A DNA stretch of 47,924 nt. Source: an uncultured Muribaculaceae bacterium. Lineage in GTDB: Bacteria > Bacteroidota > Bacteroidia > Bacteroidales > Muribaculaceae. Position numbers and translations under genes: made by a program. The stretch spans positions 1 to 47,924 of the forward strand of contig CAKUKR010000006.1 of NCBI GenBank assembly GCA_934663645.1. The letters are read 5' to 3'. The notes beneath the pieces were generated by a model. The model worked only from the letters and a program-made list of their open reading frames with translations, was not told where the DNA came from and ran no database searches. This document shows, one piece after another, positions 28,549 to 36,609 of the stretch (within the stretch, counting starts at the first letter, position 1; each line of letters opens with the position of its first letter).

Positions 28549-29631
28549 TCAATAAAACTTGCGTATGCCCATGATGTCACGAACATCAGCGAGCGTCTTG
28601 GCGGCAGTTTCGCGGGCGCGTTCCGCACCTTGGCGCATCACACGACCCAGATACTCCTCGTCCTGACGCAATTCGAGTATGCGCTCTCGTATCGGCAGCG
28701 TGACTTTAAGTATGTCTTCCGCAAGCTGCTTCTTCATGTCGCCGTAGCGTATTGAGCAGTCTGCGTATGCCTGGCGGAAATGCTGCACGGTGTCGGGAGT
28801 GCTTACCAGTTCCATGAGTGTGAACAGGTTGGCTATCGGTTCAGTGACAGGAGAATTGGGCGTCTGTGGGCCCTGGTCGGTGACAGCTCGCATCACCTTC
28901 TTGCGCAATGTCTTCTCATCGTCAACGAGATAGATGCAGTTGCCCTCGCTCTTGCCCATCTTGCCCGAGCCGTCCAACCCGGGCACCTTGACGGCAGAGC
29001 CTCCAAAGTTGAAGTTCTCACACTCGCCGAAATAGTCCACGCCATAGAACGAGTTGAAACGGCGTGCAAAGCGGCGTGTCAGCTCCAAATGCTGCTCCTG
29101 GTCCTTGCCCACGGGCACATAGTCGGCATGATGGATAAGGATATCAACCGCCATGAGCGTTGGATACGTCAACAGGCCGGCGTTCACACGCTGGTTGGTC
29201 TGGTTGCCGATTATCTCCTTCTCTATTTCGTCGCCATCGCTCTTGATGCCGAGAGCCTTGCGAGCCTTGTCCTTGAACGAGGCGGTACGCATCAGCTCGC
29301 CTATGCCGACGTGCATATTCATCAGCAGGTACATCTCCGAAATCTCCGGAATGTCGCTCTGCACATACAGTATGTTCTTCTCCGGGTCAAGGCCGGCAGC
29401 GAGATACTCCGCGATGATGTCCTTGACATTCTCGTGCAGCATCTTCGGGTCAGGGTGAGTGGTAAGCGCATGAAGGTCGGCGATGAAAAAACGGCAGTCA
29501 TAATCGTCCTGCATCTTGACAAACTTGCTCAAAGCCCCGAAATAATTACCCAGATGCAAGTTGCCGGTAGCGCGGATGCCGCTCAGGACGACCTTCGACC
29601 CGGGTACGTTGGTATGTGTGTTACTGTCCAT
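28549..29631 (-). CDS. trpS: Tryptophan--tRNA ligase
   Basis: TrpRS charges tRNA-Trp with tryptophan. The 360-residue class I synthetase has the HIGH-type motif TGNLHLGNY (22-30), the tryptophan-binding region around LMNMHVGIGELMRTASFKDK, YPTLMAVDILIHHADYVPVG and the KMSKS-type motif KMGKS (224-228). ATG at 29631 is favoured because it opens on the family's N-terminus; the frame stays open upstream into sequence with no homology. Downstream genes for metal uptake follow closely, suggesting one transcript. Confidence 0.95.
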   Translation of the reverse strand: MDSNTHTNVPGSKVVLSGIRATGNLHLGNYFGALSKFVKMQDDYDCRFFIADLHALTTHPDPKMLHENVKDIIAEYLAAGLDPEKNILYVQSDIPEISEMYLLMNMHVGIGELMRTASFKDKARKALGIKSDGDEIEKEIIGNQTNQRVNAGLLTYPTLMAVDILIHHADYVPVGKDQEQHLELTRRFARRFNSFYGVDYFGECENFNFGGSAVKVPGLDGSGKMGKSEGNCIYLVDDEKTLRKKVMRAVTDQGPQTPNSPVTEPIANLFTLMELVSTPDTVQHFRQAYADCSIRYGDMKKQLAEDILKVTLPIRERILELRQDEEYLGRVMRQGAERARETAAKTLADVRDIMGIRKFY

Positions 29632-29670
29632 AATCGAAAAACAAAGTCTTCTGCAATCAAATAATAAACG

Positions 29671-29701
29671 CGAAATTAACCAAAATCTTCCACACCTGCA
29701 A
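29671..29701 (-). promoter_or_regulatory. Promoter of the trpS-znuA-znuC operon
   Basis: On the minus strand TTG (plus 29699-29701) and TAATTTCG (plus 29671-29678) are 20 bases apart. The -7 box differs at one base from TAnnTTTG and is identical to that of the riboswitch promoter at 36482. Transcription would begin near 29665. Confidence 0.5.
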
Positions 29702-29769
29702 CCGACAAAAGCATTGCCCTGCAATTTTTCACGCACTTTCACCACACAGCAATGGCTCGGAAGCAGCGA

Positions 29770-29801
29770 TTTGGATATGACCGCCGAAATTCGTAACTTT
29801 G
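29770..29801 (+). promoter_or_regulatory. Promoter of valS
   Basis: TTTG at 29770-29773 and TAACTTTG at 29794-29801 are 20 bases apart, a full consensus match. Transcription would begin near 29807, giving a leader of about 73 bases to the valS ATG. Confidence 0.75.
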
Positions 29802-29879
29802 CGTTATGAATGCGTACAAGGCTCTTGAAGCCGGCTGGCGACGTTCATTGACTGACTAATACACTTTACACAAACAGAC

Positions 29880-32513
29880 ATGAGTGAAATTGCCGCAAAA
29901 TACAACCCCCACGAGGTGGAGGACAAATGGTATGCCTACTGGATGAAGCACCGCCTGTTCCACAGCGAGCCGGACGACCGTGAACCGTATTGCATCGTCA
30001 TCCCGCCGCCCAACGTCACCGGCGTGCTGCACATGGGACACATGCTCAACAACACCATACAGGACATCCTGATACGCCGCGCCCGCATGACAGGCAAGAA
30101 CGCCCTGTGGGTGCCCGGCACTGACCATGCGGCCATTTCAACCGAGGCCAAGGTTGTGGCAAAACTCGACGCCGAGGGCATCAAAAAGGCCGACATCAGC
30201 CGCGAGGAGTTCCTTAACCACGCCTGGGACTGGACCCACAAGTACGGCGGCATAATACTCGAACAGCTCAAGAAACTCGGCGCGTCGTGCGACTGGGAAC
30301 GGACCGCGTTCACCATGGACGACATTCGCTCCAAATCCGTCATCCGCGTCTTCAACAAACTGTACGACAAGGGATACATCTACCGTGGCGTGCGCATGGT
30401 CAACTGGGACCCGCAAGCACTGACTGCACTCTCCGATGAGGAGGTTATATATAAGGAGGAACACAGCCACCTCTTCCACCTGCGCTACATGGTCGAGGGC
30501 GACCCCGAAGGTCGCTACATCGTGGTGGCTACCACACGCCCCGAAACCATACTCGGCGACACCGCCGTGTGCGTCAACCCCAACGACGAGCGGTACACCT
30601 GGCTCAAGGGGAAACGTGTCATCGTTCCGATGGTGGGACGCTCCGTGCCTATCATCATGGACGAGTATGTTGAGATGGACTTCGGCACTGGATGCCTCAA
30701 GGTGACACCCGCCCATGACGTGAACGACTACATGCTCGGCGAGAAATACGGCCTCGAGTCAATCGACATATTCAACGACAACGGCACAATAGCCGACCGC
30801 GCAGGCTTCTATGCCGGAATGGACCGCTTCGATGTACGCACACAGATCATGAACGACCTGCAGGAGCGCGGCCTCGTGGAAAAGGTGGAGGACTATGTCA
30901 ACAAGGTGGGACACTCCGAGCGAACCGATGCCGTCATCGAGCCGAAGCTCTCTATGCAGTGGTTTGTCAAAATGGAGGAACTCGTCAAGCCGGCCATCGC
31001 CGCTGTCGAGGAGGGCGACATCAAGTTTGTCCCCGCTAAATTCCGCAACACCTACCGCCACTGGATGACCACCATACGCGACTGGTGCATCTCGCGCCAG
31101 CTGTGGTGGGGACACCGCATACCGGCATGGTATCTGCCAAAGGGAGGCTTCGTGGTCGCAGAAACTGCCGAAGAAGCCCTTGTCAAGGCTCGCGAAAAGG
31201 CCGGCGACCCGTCACTCTCTGCCAGCGACCTGCGCCAAGACCCCGACTGCCTCGACACCTGGTTCTCCTCATGGCTGTGGCCGCTGTCCCTGTTCAACGG
31301 CATACTCGAGCCAGACAATGAGGAAGTGAAATACTACTACCCCACCGCCGACCTCGTGACCGCTCCGGACATCATATTCTTCTGGGTAGCCCGCATGATT
31401 ATCGCCGGCTATGAGTTCCGTGGCGAAAAGCCCTTCGGCAACGTCTACTTCACAGGCATCGTGCGCGACAAGCTCGGCCGCAAGATGTCGAAGTCGCTGG
31501 GCAACTCCCCCGACCCGCTGGACCTGATAGAAGAGTTCGGCGCAGACGGCGTGCGCATGGGCATGATGCTCGCCGCCCCAGCAGGCAACGATATAATGTA
31601 TGACGACGCGCTATGCAAGCAGGGACGCAATTTCTGCAACAAGATATGGAACGCCTTCCGTCTCGTCAAGGGGTGGCAGCCCGACGCTGCCGCAGCGCAG
31701 CCGGAATACGCCGCGCTCGGCATCAAATGGTTCAAGGCGCAGCTCAACCGCGCACTCGCCGAGGTGGACGACCTGATGGGCAAGTTCCGCATCTCCGAGG
31801 CTCTCATGGCCGTATACCGCCTATTCTGCGACGAGTTCTCGGCATGGTATCTCGAAGTAATCAAGCCGCCATACGGCGAACCGATTGACGCTAAGACATA
31901 CGCAGCCACGCTCGAATACTTCGACATCCTGCTCCGTATGCTGCACCCCTTCATGCCCTTCATCACCGAGGAGCTGTGGCAGCACCTCGCCGACCGTGCA
32001 GAGGGAGAAAGCATCATGGTGCAGCAGCTCCCGGCAGCGGAAGAGTATGACCAGGACTTGCTCGCCCGCTTCGAAACACTCAAGGAGGTTGTCGCCGGCA
32101 TACGCAACGTCCGCCTGAAAAAGCAGATAGCCAACAAGGTCAAGCTGCCGCTCCAGGCCAAAGGCTCGCTCGACAGCTCGCTCGACAGCATCCTGCTCAA
32201 GATGGGCAACATCGAGGCTGTCTCCGCAGTCGAGGAGAAACCCGCTGCCTCAATGTCATTCTTCGTCGGAGCGACGGAATACATCATTCCGCTCGAGAAC
32301 AGCGTCAACGTGGAGGAAGAGCTGAAAAAACTCGAGGCCGACCTGAAATACTACACAGGCTTCCTCGCAACGGTTGAGAAAAAGCTCAGCAACGAGCGGT
32401 TCGTCAACAGCGCGCCCGAAAAGGTAGTGGCGCTGGAACGCAAGAAACAGGCTGATGCCACAGAGAAAATCGAGGCTGTCAGCCGCGCTATAAAAGCCCT
32501 GAAAGGGGAATAA
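29880..32513 (+). CDS. valS: Valine--tRNA ligase
   Basis: ValRS charges tRNA-Val and edits misactivated threonine. The 877-residue class I enzyme shows the HIGH motif in [15 protein letters not shown] (HMGH at 51-54), the editing-domain stretch [30 protein letters not shown], and the KMSKS motif at 535-539 in [16 protein letters not shown]. The anticodon-binding domain follows, and the protein ends in a coiled-coil of about 65 residues ([17 protein letters not shown] onward), as in typical ValRS. The ATG at 29880 matches the family's N-terminus ([15 protein letters not shown]). Confidence 0.97.
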   Translation: MSEIAAKYNPHEVEDKWYAYWMKHRLFHSEPDDREPYCIVIPPPNVTGVLHMGHMLNNTIQDILIRRARMTGKNALWVPGTDHAAISTEAKVVAKLDAEGIKKADISREEFLNHAWDWTHKYGGIILEQLKKLGASCDWERTAFTMDDIRSKSVIRVFNKLYDKGYIYRGVRMVNWDPQALTALSDEEVIYKEEHSHLFHLRYMVEGDPEGRYIVVATTRPETILGDTAVCVNPNDERYTWLKGKRVIVPMVGRSVPIIMDEYVEMDFGTGCLKVTPAHDVNDYMLGEKYGLESIDIFNDNGTIADRAGFYAGMDRFDVRTQIMNDLQERGLVEKVEDYVNKVGHSERTDAVIEPKLSMQWFVKMEELVKPAIAAVEEGDIKFVPAKFRNTYRHWMTTIRDWCISRQLWWGHRIPAWYLPKGGFVVAETAEEALVKAREKAGDPSLSASDLRQDPDCLDTWFSSWLWPLSLFNGILEPDNEEVKYYYPTADLVTAPDIIFFWVARMIIAGYEFRGEKPFGNVYFTGIVRDKLGRKMSKSLGNSPDPLDLIEEFGADGVRMGMMLAAPAGNDIMYDDALCKQGRNFCNKIWNAFRLVKGWQPDAAAAQPEYAALGIKWFKAQLNRALAEVDDLMGKFRISEALMAVYRLFCDEFSAWYLEVIKPPYGEPIDAKTYAATLEYFDILLRMLHPFMPFITEELWQHLADRAEGESIMVQQLPAAEEYDQDLLARFETLKEVVAGIRNVRLKKQIANKVKLPLQAKGSLDSSLDSILLKMGNIEAVSAVEEKPAASMSFFVGATEYIIPLENSVNVEEELKKLEADLKYYTGFLATVEKKLSNERFVNSAPEKVVALERKKQADATEKIEAVSRAIKALKGE

Positions 32514-32532
32514 CGCACATATAGCCATACGA

Positions 32533-32557
32533 AGAGCCGGCATATTGTGTCGGCTCT
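32533..32557 (+). terminator. Candidate terminator of valS
   Basis: AGAGCCG at 32533-32539 pairs with CGGCTCT at 32551-32557, starting 20 bases after the valS stop. There is no U-tract after it. A second plus-strand candidate is the stem AGCCTCGCGC/GCGCGGGGCT at 32700-32723, which is followed by ATTGTTTTC. Confidence 0.45.
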
Positions 32558-32570
32558 ATCCTGTGTGCAT

Positions 32571-32611
32571 AAAAACGATATGCCGCGAGACATCAACGTC
32601 CAGCGGCATAT
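32571..32611 (-). terminator. Minus-strand intrinsic terminator downstream of the orphan riboswitch
   Basis: Read on the minus strand, ATATGCCGC (plus 32603-32611) pairs over 9 bp with GCGGCATAT (plus 32578-32586) and is followed by CGTTTTTA. The U-tract is only on the minus strand. It would end the transcript that starts at the riboswitch promoter near 33185, giving an RNA of about 610 bases. Confidence 0.65.
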
Positions 32612-32678
32612 ACCCCAAATTACAAATTAGTGAAACTCAAAAATATGTTAGATAATTACCCTGTAGATTCTATATCAA

Positions 32679-32756
32679 TTATTGCTTAATGTATTCCGTA
32701 GCCTCGCGCTCACGCGCGGGGCTATTGTTTTCGCGATTGAAAAGGTCATATTTCAT
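32679..32756 (-). CDS. Possible micro-ORF downstream of the orphan riboswitch
   Basis: A 25-codon frame starts at the ATG ending at 32756 and reads MKYDLFNRENNSPARERE and then ATEYIKQ. The composition is protein-like and charged, but I do not recognise it; it may be the tail of a lost gene. A second, 18-codon frame (MAHNRLAASEFDILVSYE) lies at 32778-32834. Both sit between the orphan cobalamin riboswitch and the minus-strand terminator at 32571-32611. The surrounding sequence is clearly more AT-rich than the flanking genes. Translation is unproven. Confidence 0.2.
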   Translation of the reverse strand: MKYDLFNRENNSPAREREATEYIKQ

Positions 32757-33010
32757 ATCCACAATGTCTAAGACAGTTTATTCATAACTAACTAATATGT
32801 CAAACTCACTCGCTGCAAGACGGTTATGAGCCATCCTGAAGATGTTTGCCTTTGAAAAAACGATGTGGGAATAATTGGAAAGTATGGGTAGGACACACGG
32901 CCGGCCGCAGCCGTCACATCTGTCTGCAACACACACGCCGCTTTGCGCGGGTGCGCATCTGTTGTCCGTACTCTGCCATCTCGTCCTCGCAAGATTTTTC
33001 GCGGCATTCA

Positions 33011-33186
33011 GGACTTGGCAGGTCTTCCGGCTCGTCCCCACCCCGGCAATCCTTCCCATGAGCCTCTCTCAGTTCACAGTGGATATCGATGCTGTCGGGA
33101 TGTTGTACAGGACACACGGCAACGGGATTGCCCGGGATTCGCACCCGGTTCCCTTTTCAACAGCGTGTGAGGCTGTCACCAAATCC
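33011..33186 (-). promoter_or_regulatory. Cobalamin (adenosylcobalamin-type) riboswitch aptamer, orphan copy
   Basis: Read on the minus strand, all core parts of the family are present in order: closing stem P1 GGATTTGG with CCAAGTCC; GGTGACAGCC; the central core GGGAACCGGGTGCGAATCCC, then GGGCAATCCCGTTGCC; CCACTGTG; GGGAAGGATTGCC; and the B12 box GCCGGAAGACCTGCC at plus 33017-33031. Transcription predicted from the promoter at 33191-33221 would begin right at P1. No gene of normal size follows before the minus-strand terminator at 32571-32611. The 36 bases at 32971-33006, just beyond the aptamer, are identical to those after the second copy, so the expression platform appears intact. Confidence 0.93.
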
Positions 33187-33190
33187 GATG

Positions 33191-33221
33191 CAAAATTACT
33201 CATTAGCAATGAAACGGCAAA
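33191..33221 (-). promoter_or_regulatory. Promoter of the orphan cobalamin riboswitch
   Basis: On the minus strand TTTG (plus 33218-33221) and TAATTTTG (plus 33191-33198) are 19 bases apart, a full consensus match. The predicted start near 33185 coincides with the first base of the aptamer. Confidence 0.75.
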
Positions 33222-33324
33222 ATAAATTGCGGAAATTTTTCCGTTATTTCCCCGGCAATTCTCGAGAGCAATATTTTCGGGGCTCCCAGAGGTCTCGGAG
33301 AACTCCGATAAAGGCAACTGCAAT

Positions 33325-33356
33325 GAGGGGGCGAGCCAATGCAGGCCCGCCCCCTC
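33325..33356 (-). terminator. Candidate terminator of the BspA-like gene
   Basis: GAGGGGGCG at 33325-33333 pairs over 9 bp with CGCCCCCTC at 33348-33356; the loop can extend the stem with GCC/GGC. It lies 35 bases after the stop codon of the minus-strand gene. No clear U-tract follows on the minus strand. Confidence 0.5.
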
Positions 33357-33390
33357 GGGGAATATTGAAGTGAAATCTATGTTGTCAATG

Positions 33391-36066
33391 TCACTTGATC
33401 ACCACCTTGCGCATGGTGTTGCCCTTGCGCTCCAGGTAGATGCCAGCTGTCGGGTTGACTACACGCACGCCCTGAAGGTTGTAGTATACAGGAGCGTCGG
33501 TGTCAGCATCGATGCCGTCTATGCCAGTCTCGGTGTTGACGAAGGAATCCCACTCGGTGACGGGGACGATCTCCTCGCCATCAACAATTACCCAGCGGTA
33601 CTCATAGTTGCCAGCTACGAGGTCAGTAGCGACAGCGTTGGCCTGGCTGCCCTCGGCAGTGCCGGTGGCGATAGTCGAGTCTTCAGTGCCGTAGAGGCGG
33701 TACTCTACTTTCAGGTCAGCGGCGTAAGCTGCCGGGTATGAAGTGAAGTCGTTGGCTGCGAGGAACAGAGCCGGTACGTTCTCCTCCTTGACACCCTGGC
33801 CGAGAACCACGTCAGCTGTGAACGTTGCGTTGCCTTCGCTCGGGGTAACGTTGCAGTCCACAATGTCAACATTCGGGGTCAGCTCACGGATTTCGCTGTA
33901 CTTCCAGATGAATGCCTTGCTGTAGGTGGAAGCGCTTCCGTAAGGCACGTAAATGGGAGCGAATTTCTTCTCCGAAGCAGAAGCTGTGCTGAACACATAC
34001 AGCCCGCCGAGTTCAATCGGCGTAGGGTTGCAGTTGTAAACCTTTACATCAGAGGTTATGTTGTTGCCGAATATTTCACTGAGGCTTTCCACTGTGGATG
34101 GCAGCAGAACGCGAGTTATCGAATTGCAGCCAGAGAATGCGCTGCGGCCGATTGTCTTGAGCGCAGGCATATCAGGCAGGTCGAGCAGCTGGGCGTCATC
34201 GCTGAAGGCAAACTCGCAGATTGTCTCAACGCTTGACAGGCTCTCGATAGAGTTCAGCGCGGTGCATCTCATGAATGCAGACGGGCCAATGGTCTTCACA
34301 CCCTCCATGCCGGTGATAGTTTCTATCTTCTTGCAGCGAGAGAAGCTCTTTTCGCCGATAGTCTCAACAGAGGCGGGGATGTCGAAAGTCGTCAGGGCGA
34401 TACAGTAGTCGAAGGCAAAGTCACCAATGCTCTTGACAGTCTCCGACAGCTCGATTGAAGTAATCTTCTGGTTGTAGCTGAATGCGCGGTATCCGACAGT
34501 GCGGATGCCTTCTGACAGCTTGATTGATTTGACAGTTGAAGCACACTGATAGAAGGCATAGTCGTCAACAGATGTCACCTGGAACTCTGTGCCGTCATCC
34601 GTGACGGTAGAGGGAACTACGTATTCAGCGTTCTTGTAGAATGAGGAGTTGCTTACGTTGGCAAGCACGAAATTGCTGTAGTCGTTGGTCTTGTCGTTGT
34701 AAGTCACTGCCACCTCGTTGGTCTCGCCGAGTGCTGTGATGCGGTACTTGATGCCGTCGATGGTCAGAGCCTGATTGATGGCATACTTCTGACCTTCTAC
34801 AGCGACAGTCTTCCAGTCGGTAACAGCCTCGGTGTTGTCACCGGAAGTGTATACCCAGCGGTACTCGTAGTCGCCGGCTACAAGACCGTTGACAGATGCG
34901 GTGACGTTGCCGTTGTCAACAGTTGCAGCAGCGTATTCCGAAGTCTCGCTGCCGACTGTGCGGTATTCCGCCTTCAGGCCGGCGGCGTATGCTGCGGGAT
35001 ATGCGGTGAAGTCGTTGGCTGCGAGGAACAGAGCCGGTACGTTCTCCTCCTTAACACCCTCGCCGAGAGCGACTGTGGCATTGAACTTGACAGCATCGTT
35101 CTTGGCAACGGCAGTGCCGTCTGCGACAGTCACATCCGGCGTCAGCTCACGGATTTCGCTGTAGTTCCAGATGAATGCTTTGCTGTAGGTGGAAGCGCTT
35201 CCGTAAGGCACGTAAATGGGAGCAAATTTCTTCTCCGAGGCAGAAGCTGTGCTGAACACATACAGCCCGCCGAGTTCAAACGGTGTAGGGTTACAGTTGT
35301 AGACCTTTACATCAGCGGTTATCTTGTTGCCGAATATTTCACTGAGGCTTTCGACTGTGGATGGCAACAGAACTCGCGTCATTGAATTGCAACCGGAGAA
35401 TGCATTGCGGCCGACTGTCTTGAGAGCCGGCATGGCAGGCAGGTCGAGCAGCTGGGCATCGCTGCTGAAAGCGAACTCGCCGAGAGACTCAACCAGAGTC
35501 AGTCCTTCAAGTGTCTTCAGTTCAGGACAAGACATGAACGCTGAGTTGCCGATGGTCTTGACAGCCTCCATACCAGTCACAGTTGCCAGCTTATTGCACT
35601 GCTCGAAACAACTTTTGGGGATAGTTTCTATCGCTGCAGGGATGTCAATGGTCTTGAGCTCGATGCAATAGTAGAACGCATACTCGCCGATGCTGCGGAT
35701 AGTCTCTGGCAAAACAATCGACGTAAGGTAGGGAGCGTCATAGAACGCATGGTCAGTGACAGCGGTAACAGTGTACTCGACGCCGTCAAAGGTGACCTTT
35801 TCTGGAACGACAATGTCATCCATATACCACCCGGCATTGCACTGATAGTTATTCCTGACATCATTGTATGTCACAGCCACCTCGTTGGTCTCGCCTACGG
35901 ATGTGACCTTGTACTTCACAAGGTTGCTGCCAGTCAGGATCTCGCCGACCGCGTGCGGTGTTGCGTCATCAGACTGCGTTGCCGGCGCGGCGTAGGCCGT
36001 GGCCGGAACACCCACTGCAAGCAGTGCGGCTGCGCTCAGTCCAATTGACAAAATGTAATTTTTCAT
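33391..36066 (-). CDS. BspA-like leucine-rich repeat surface protein with two internal halves, downstream of a cobalamin riboswitch
   Basis: The 891-residue protein has a signal peptide (YILSIGLSAAALLAVGVPAT, cut near AYAA). It then has two related halves about 421 residues apart, each with BspA-type repeats (SIGEYAFYYC, TIGNSAFMSC, TVGRNAFSGC) and a following beta-rich module (GLVAGDYEYRWV, DLVAGNYEYRWV). The C-terminus, YYNLQGVRVVNPTAGIYLER followed by a basic tail, resembles type IX secretion sorting domains. BspA-like proteins are surface adhesins in other species; the ligand here is unknown. ATG at 36066 was preferred over the in-frame TTG at 36075. The leader, about 400 bases, carries a complete cobalamin riboswitch at 36303-36477, so expression should fall when cobalamin is plentiful if the switch works as usual. 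Confidence 0.88.
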   Translation of the reverse strand: MKNYILSIGLSAAALLAVGVPATAYAAPATQSDDATPHAVGEILTGSNLVKYKVTSVGETNEVAVTYNDVRNNYQCNAGWYMDDIVVPEKVTFDGVEYTVTAVTDHAFYDAPYLTSIVLPETIRSIGEYAFYYCIELKTIDIPAAIETIPKSCFEQCNKLATVTGMEAVKTIGNSAFMSCPELKTLEGLTLVESLGEFAFSSDAQLLDLPAMPALKTVGRNAFSGCNSMTRVLLPSTVESLSEIFGNKITADVKVYNCNPTPFELGGLYVFSTASASEKKFAPIYVPYGSASTYSKAFIWNYSEIRELTPDVTVADGTAVAKNDAVKFNATVALGEGVKEENVPALFLAANDFTAYPAAYAAGLKAEYRTVGSETSEYAAATVDNGNVTASVNGLVAGDYEYRWVYTSGDNTEAVTDWKTVAVEGQKYAINQALTIDGIKYRITALGETNEVAVTYNDKTNDYSNFVLANVSNSSFYKNAEYVVPSTVTDDGTEFQVTSVDDYAFYQCASTVKSIKLSEGIRTVGYRAFSYNQKITSIELSETVKSIGDFAFDYCIALTTFDIPASVETIGEKSFSRCKKIETITGMEGVKTIGPSAFMRCTALNSIESLSSVETICEFAFSDDAQLLDLPDMPALKTIGRSAFSGCNSITRVLLPSTVESLSEIFGNNITSDVKVYNCNPTPIELGGLYVFSTASASEKKFAPIYVPYGSASTYSKAFIWKYSEIRELTPNVDIVDCNVTPSEGNATFTADVVLGQGVKEENVPALFLAANDFTSYPAAYAADLKVEYRLYGTEDSTIATGTAEGSQANAVATDLVAGNYEYRWVIVDGEEIVPVTEWDSFVNTETGIDGIDADTDAPVYYNLQGVRVVNPTAGIYLERKGNTMRKVVIK
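33883..34110. repeat. Internal direct repeat in the BspA-like gene, copy 1
   Basis: This 228-base segment recurs at 35146-35373 in the same orientation, 1263 bases away, with only scattered single-base differences. The rest of the two halves is much less alike at the DNA level, so this part seems to have been kept alike by gene conversion or strong constraint. Confidence 0.85.
35146..35373. repeat. Internal direct repeat in the BspA-like gene, copy 2
   Basis: This is the partner of the segment at 33883-34110. The encoded stretch includes STVESLSEIFGN, YNCNPTP, GGLYVFSTASASEKKFAPIY and VPYGSASTYSKAFIW in both copies. Confidence 0.85.
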
Positions 36067-36302
36067 ATTACGCAATGTTTTAAATTAAGTATGTTGTTAG
36101 TTCATTGTACAAACTCACCCAACGGGACGGACACAAACCGCCCCCATGAAACATTGCCTTTGGAAAATGATGTGGGGATTATGTTGCAGACACAACGACA
36201 ACTGCACGGTTTCGTCCGTTGCACCTGCCTGCCGGCACAGCTACAGAATGAGCGCACCGGTATCTCTGCCATCTCGTCCTCGCAAGATTTTTCGCGGCAA
36301 TA

Positions 36303-36477
36303 AGACTTGGCAGGTCTTCCGGCTCGCTCCCACCCTGACAATCCTTCCCATGCGTCTGTCGCGGCGCACAGTGGATTTTGATTTTTGTCAGTGTGTTGAT
36401 GTGGAGCTCACGGCAACGGGATTGCCCGGGATTTTCACCCGATTCCCTTTTCAACAGCGTGGGCTGTCACCAAATCC
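36303..36477 (-). promoter_or_regulatory. Cobalamin (adenosylcobalamin-type) riboswitch aptamer controlling the BspA-like gene
   Basis: On the minus strand the aptamer has P1 GGATTTGG with CCAAGTCT, GGTGACAGCC, the core GGGAATCGGGTGAAAATCCC, GGGCAATCCCGTTGCCGTG, CCACTGTGCGCC, GGGAAGGATTGTC and the B12 box GCCGGAAGACCTGCC. It is 175 bases long. The 36 bases at 36264-36299 that follow are identical to those after the orphan copy. The next gene on this strand, 237 bases on, is the BspA-like protein gene starting at 36066. The 533-base gap from 36067 to 36609 holds only this leader and its promoter; I see no other gene. Confidence 0.93.
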
Positions 36478-36481
36478 GCCG

Positions 36482-36512
36482 CGAAATTACACATAAGCGG
36501 CGAGACCGCAAA
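36482..36512 (-). promoter_or_regulatory. Promoter of the riboswitch-controlled BspA-like gene
   Basis: On the minus strand TTTG (plus 36509-36512) and TAATTTCG (plus 36482-36489) are 19 bases apart, the same spacing as at the orphan copy. The -7 box has one mismatch to TAnnTTTG. Transcription would start at the first base of the aptamer. Confidence 0.6.
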
Positions 36513-36609
36513 ATAAAACGCGCCAAATTTTCATTTCGCTCACAGCACAGCCGCGAAACCAGGACGGCTCGCGGCTGCACACTACAAATTGAAATATGAA
36601 TTATGTCTG

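Noticed and set aside
29806..29859. 17-codon frame in the valS leader ([17 protein letters not shown]) as a possible attenuator peptide
   Set aside because: The predicted transcript starts at about 29807, so the ATG would be absent or incomplete, and the peptide has no valine codons and no terminator hairpin follows.
36102..36272. Cysteine-rich 56-codon frame (MAEIPVRSFCSC...) between the second riboswitch and the BspA-like gene, with a 21-codon counterpart at 32914-32979
   Set aside because: Only the first three codons are shared by the two copies, and they lie in the conserved 36-base platform block; the rest differs in sequence and length, so coding is not supported.
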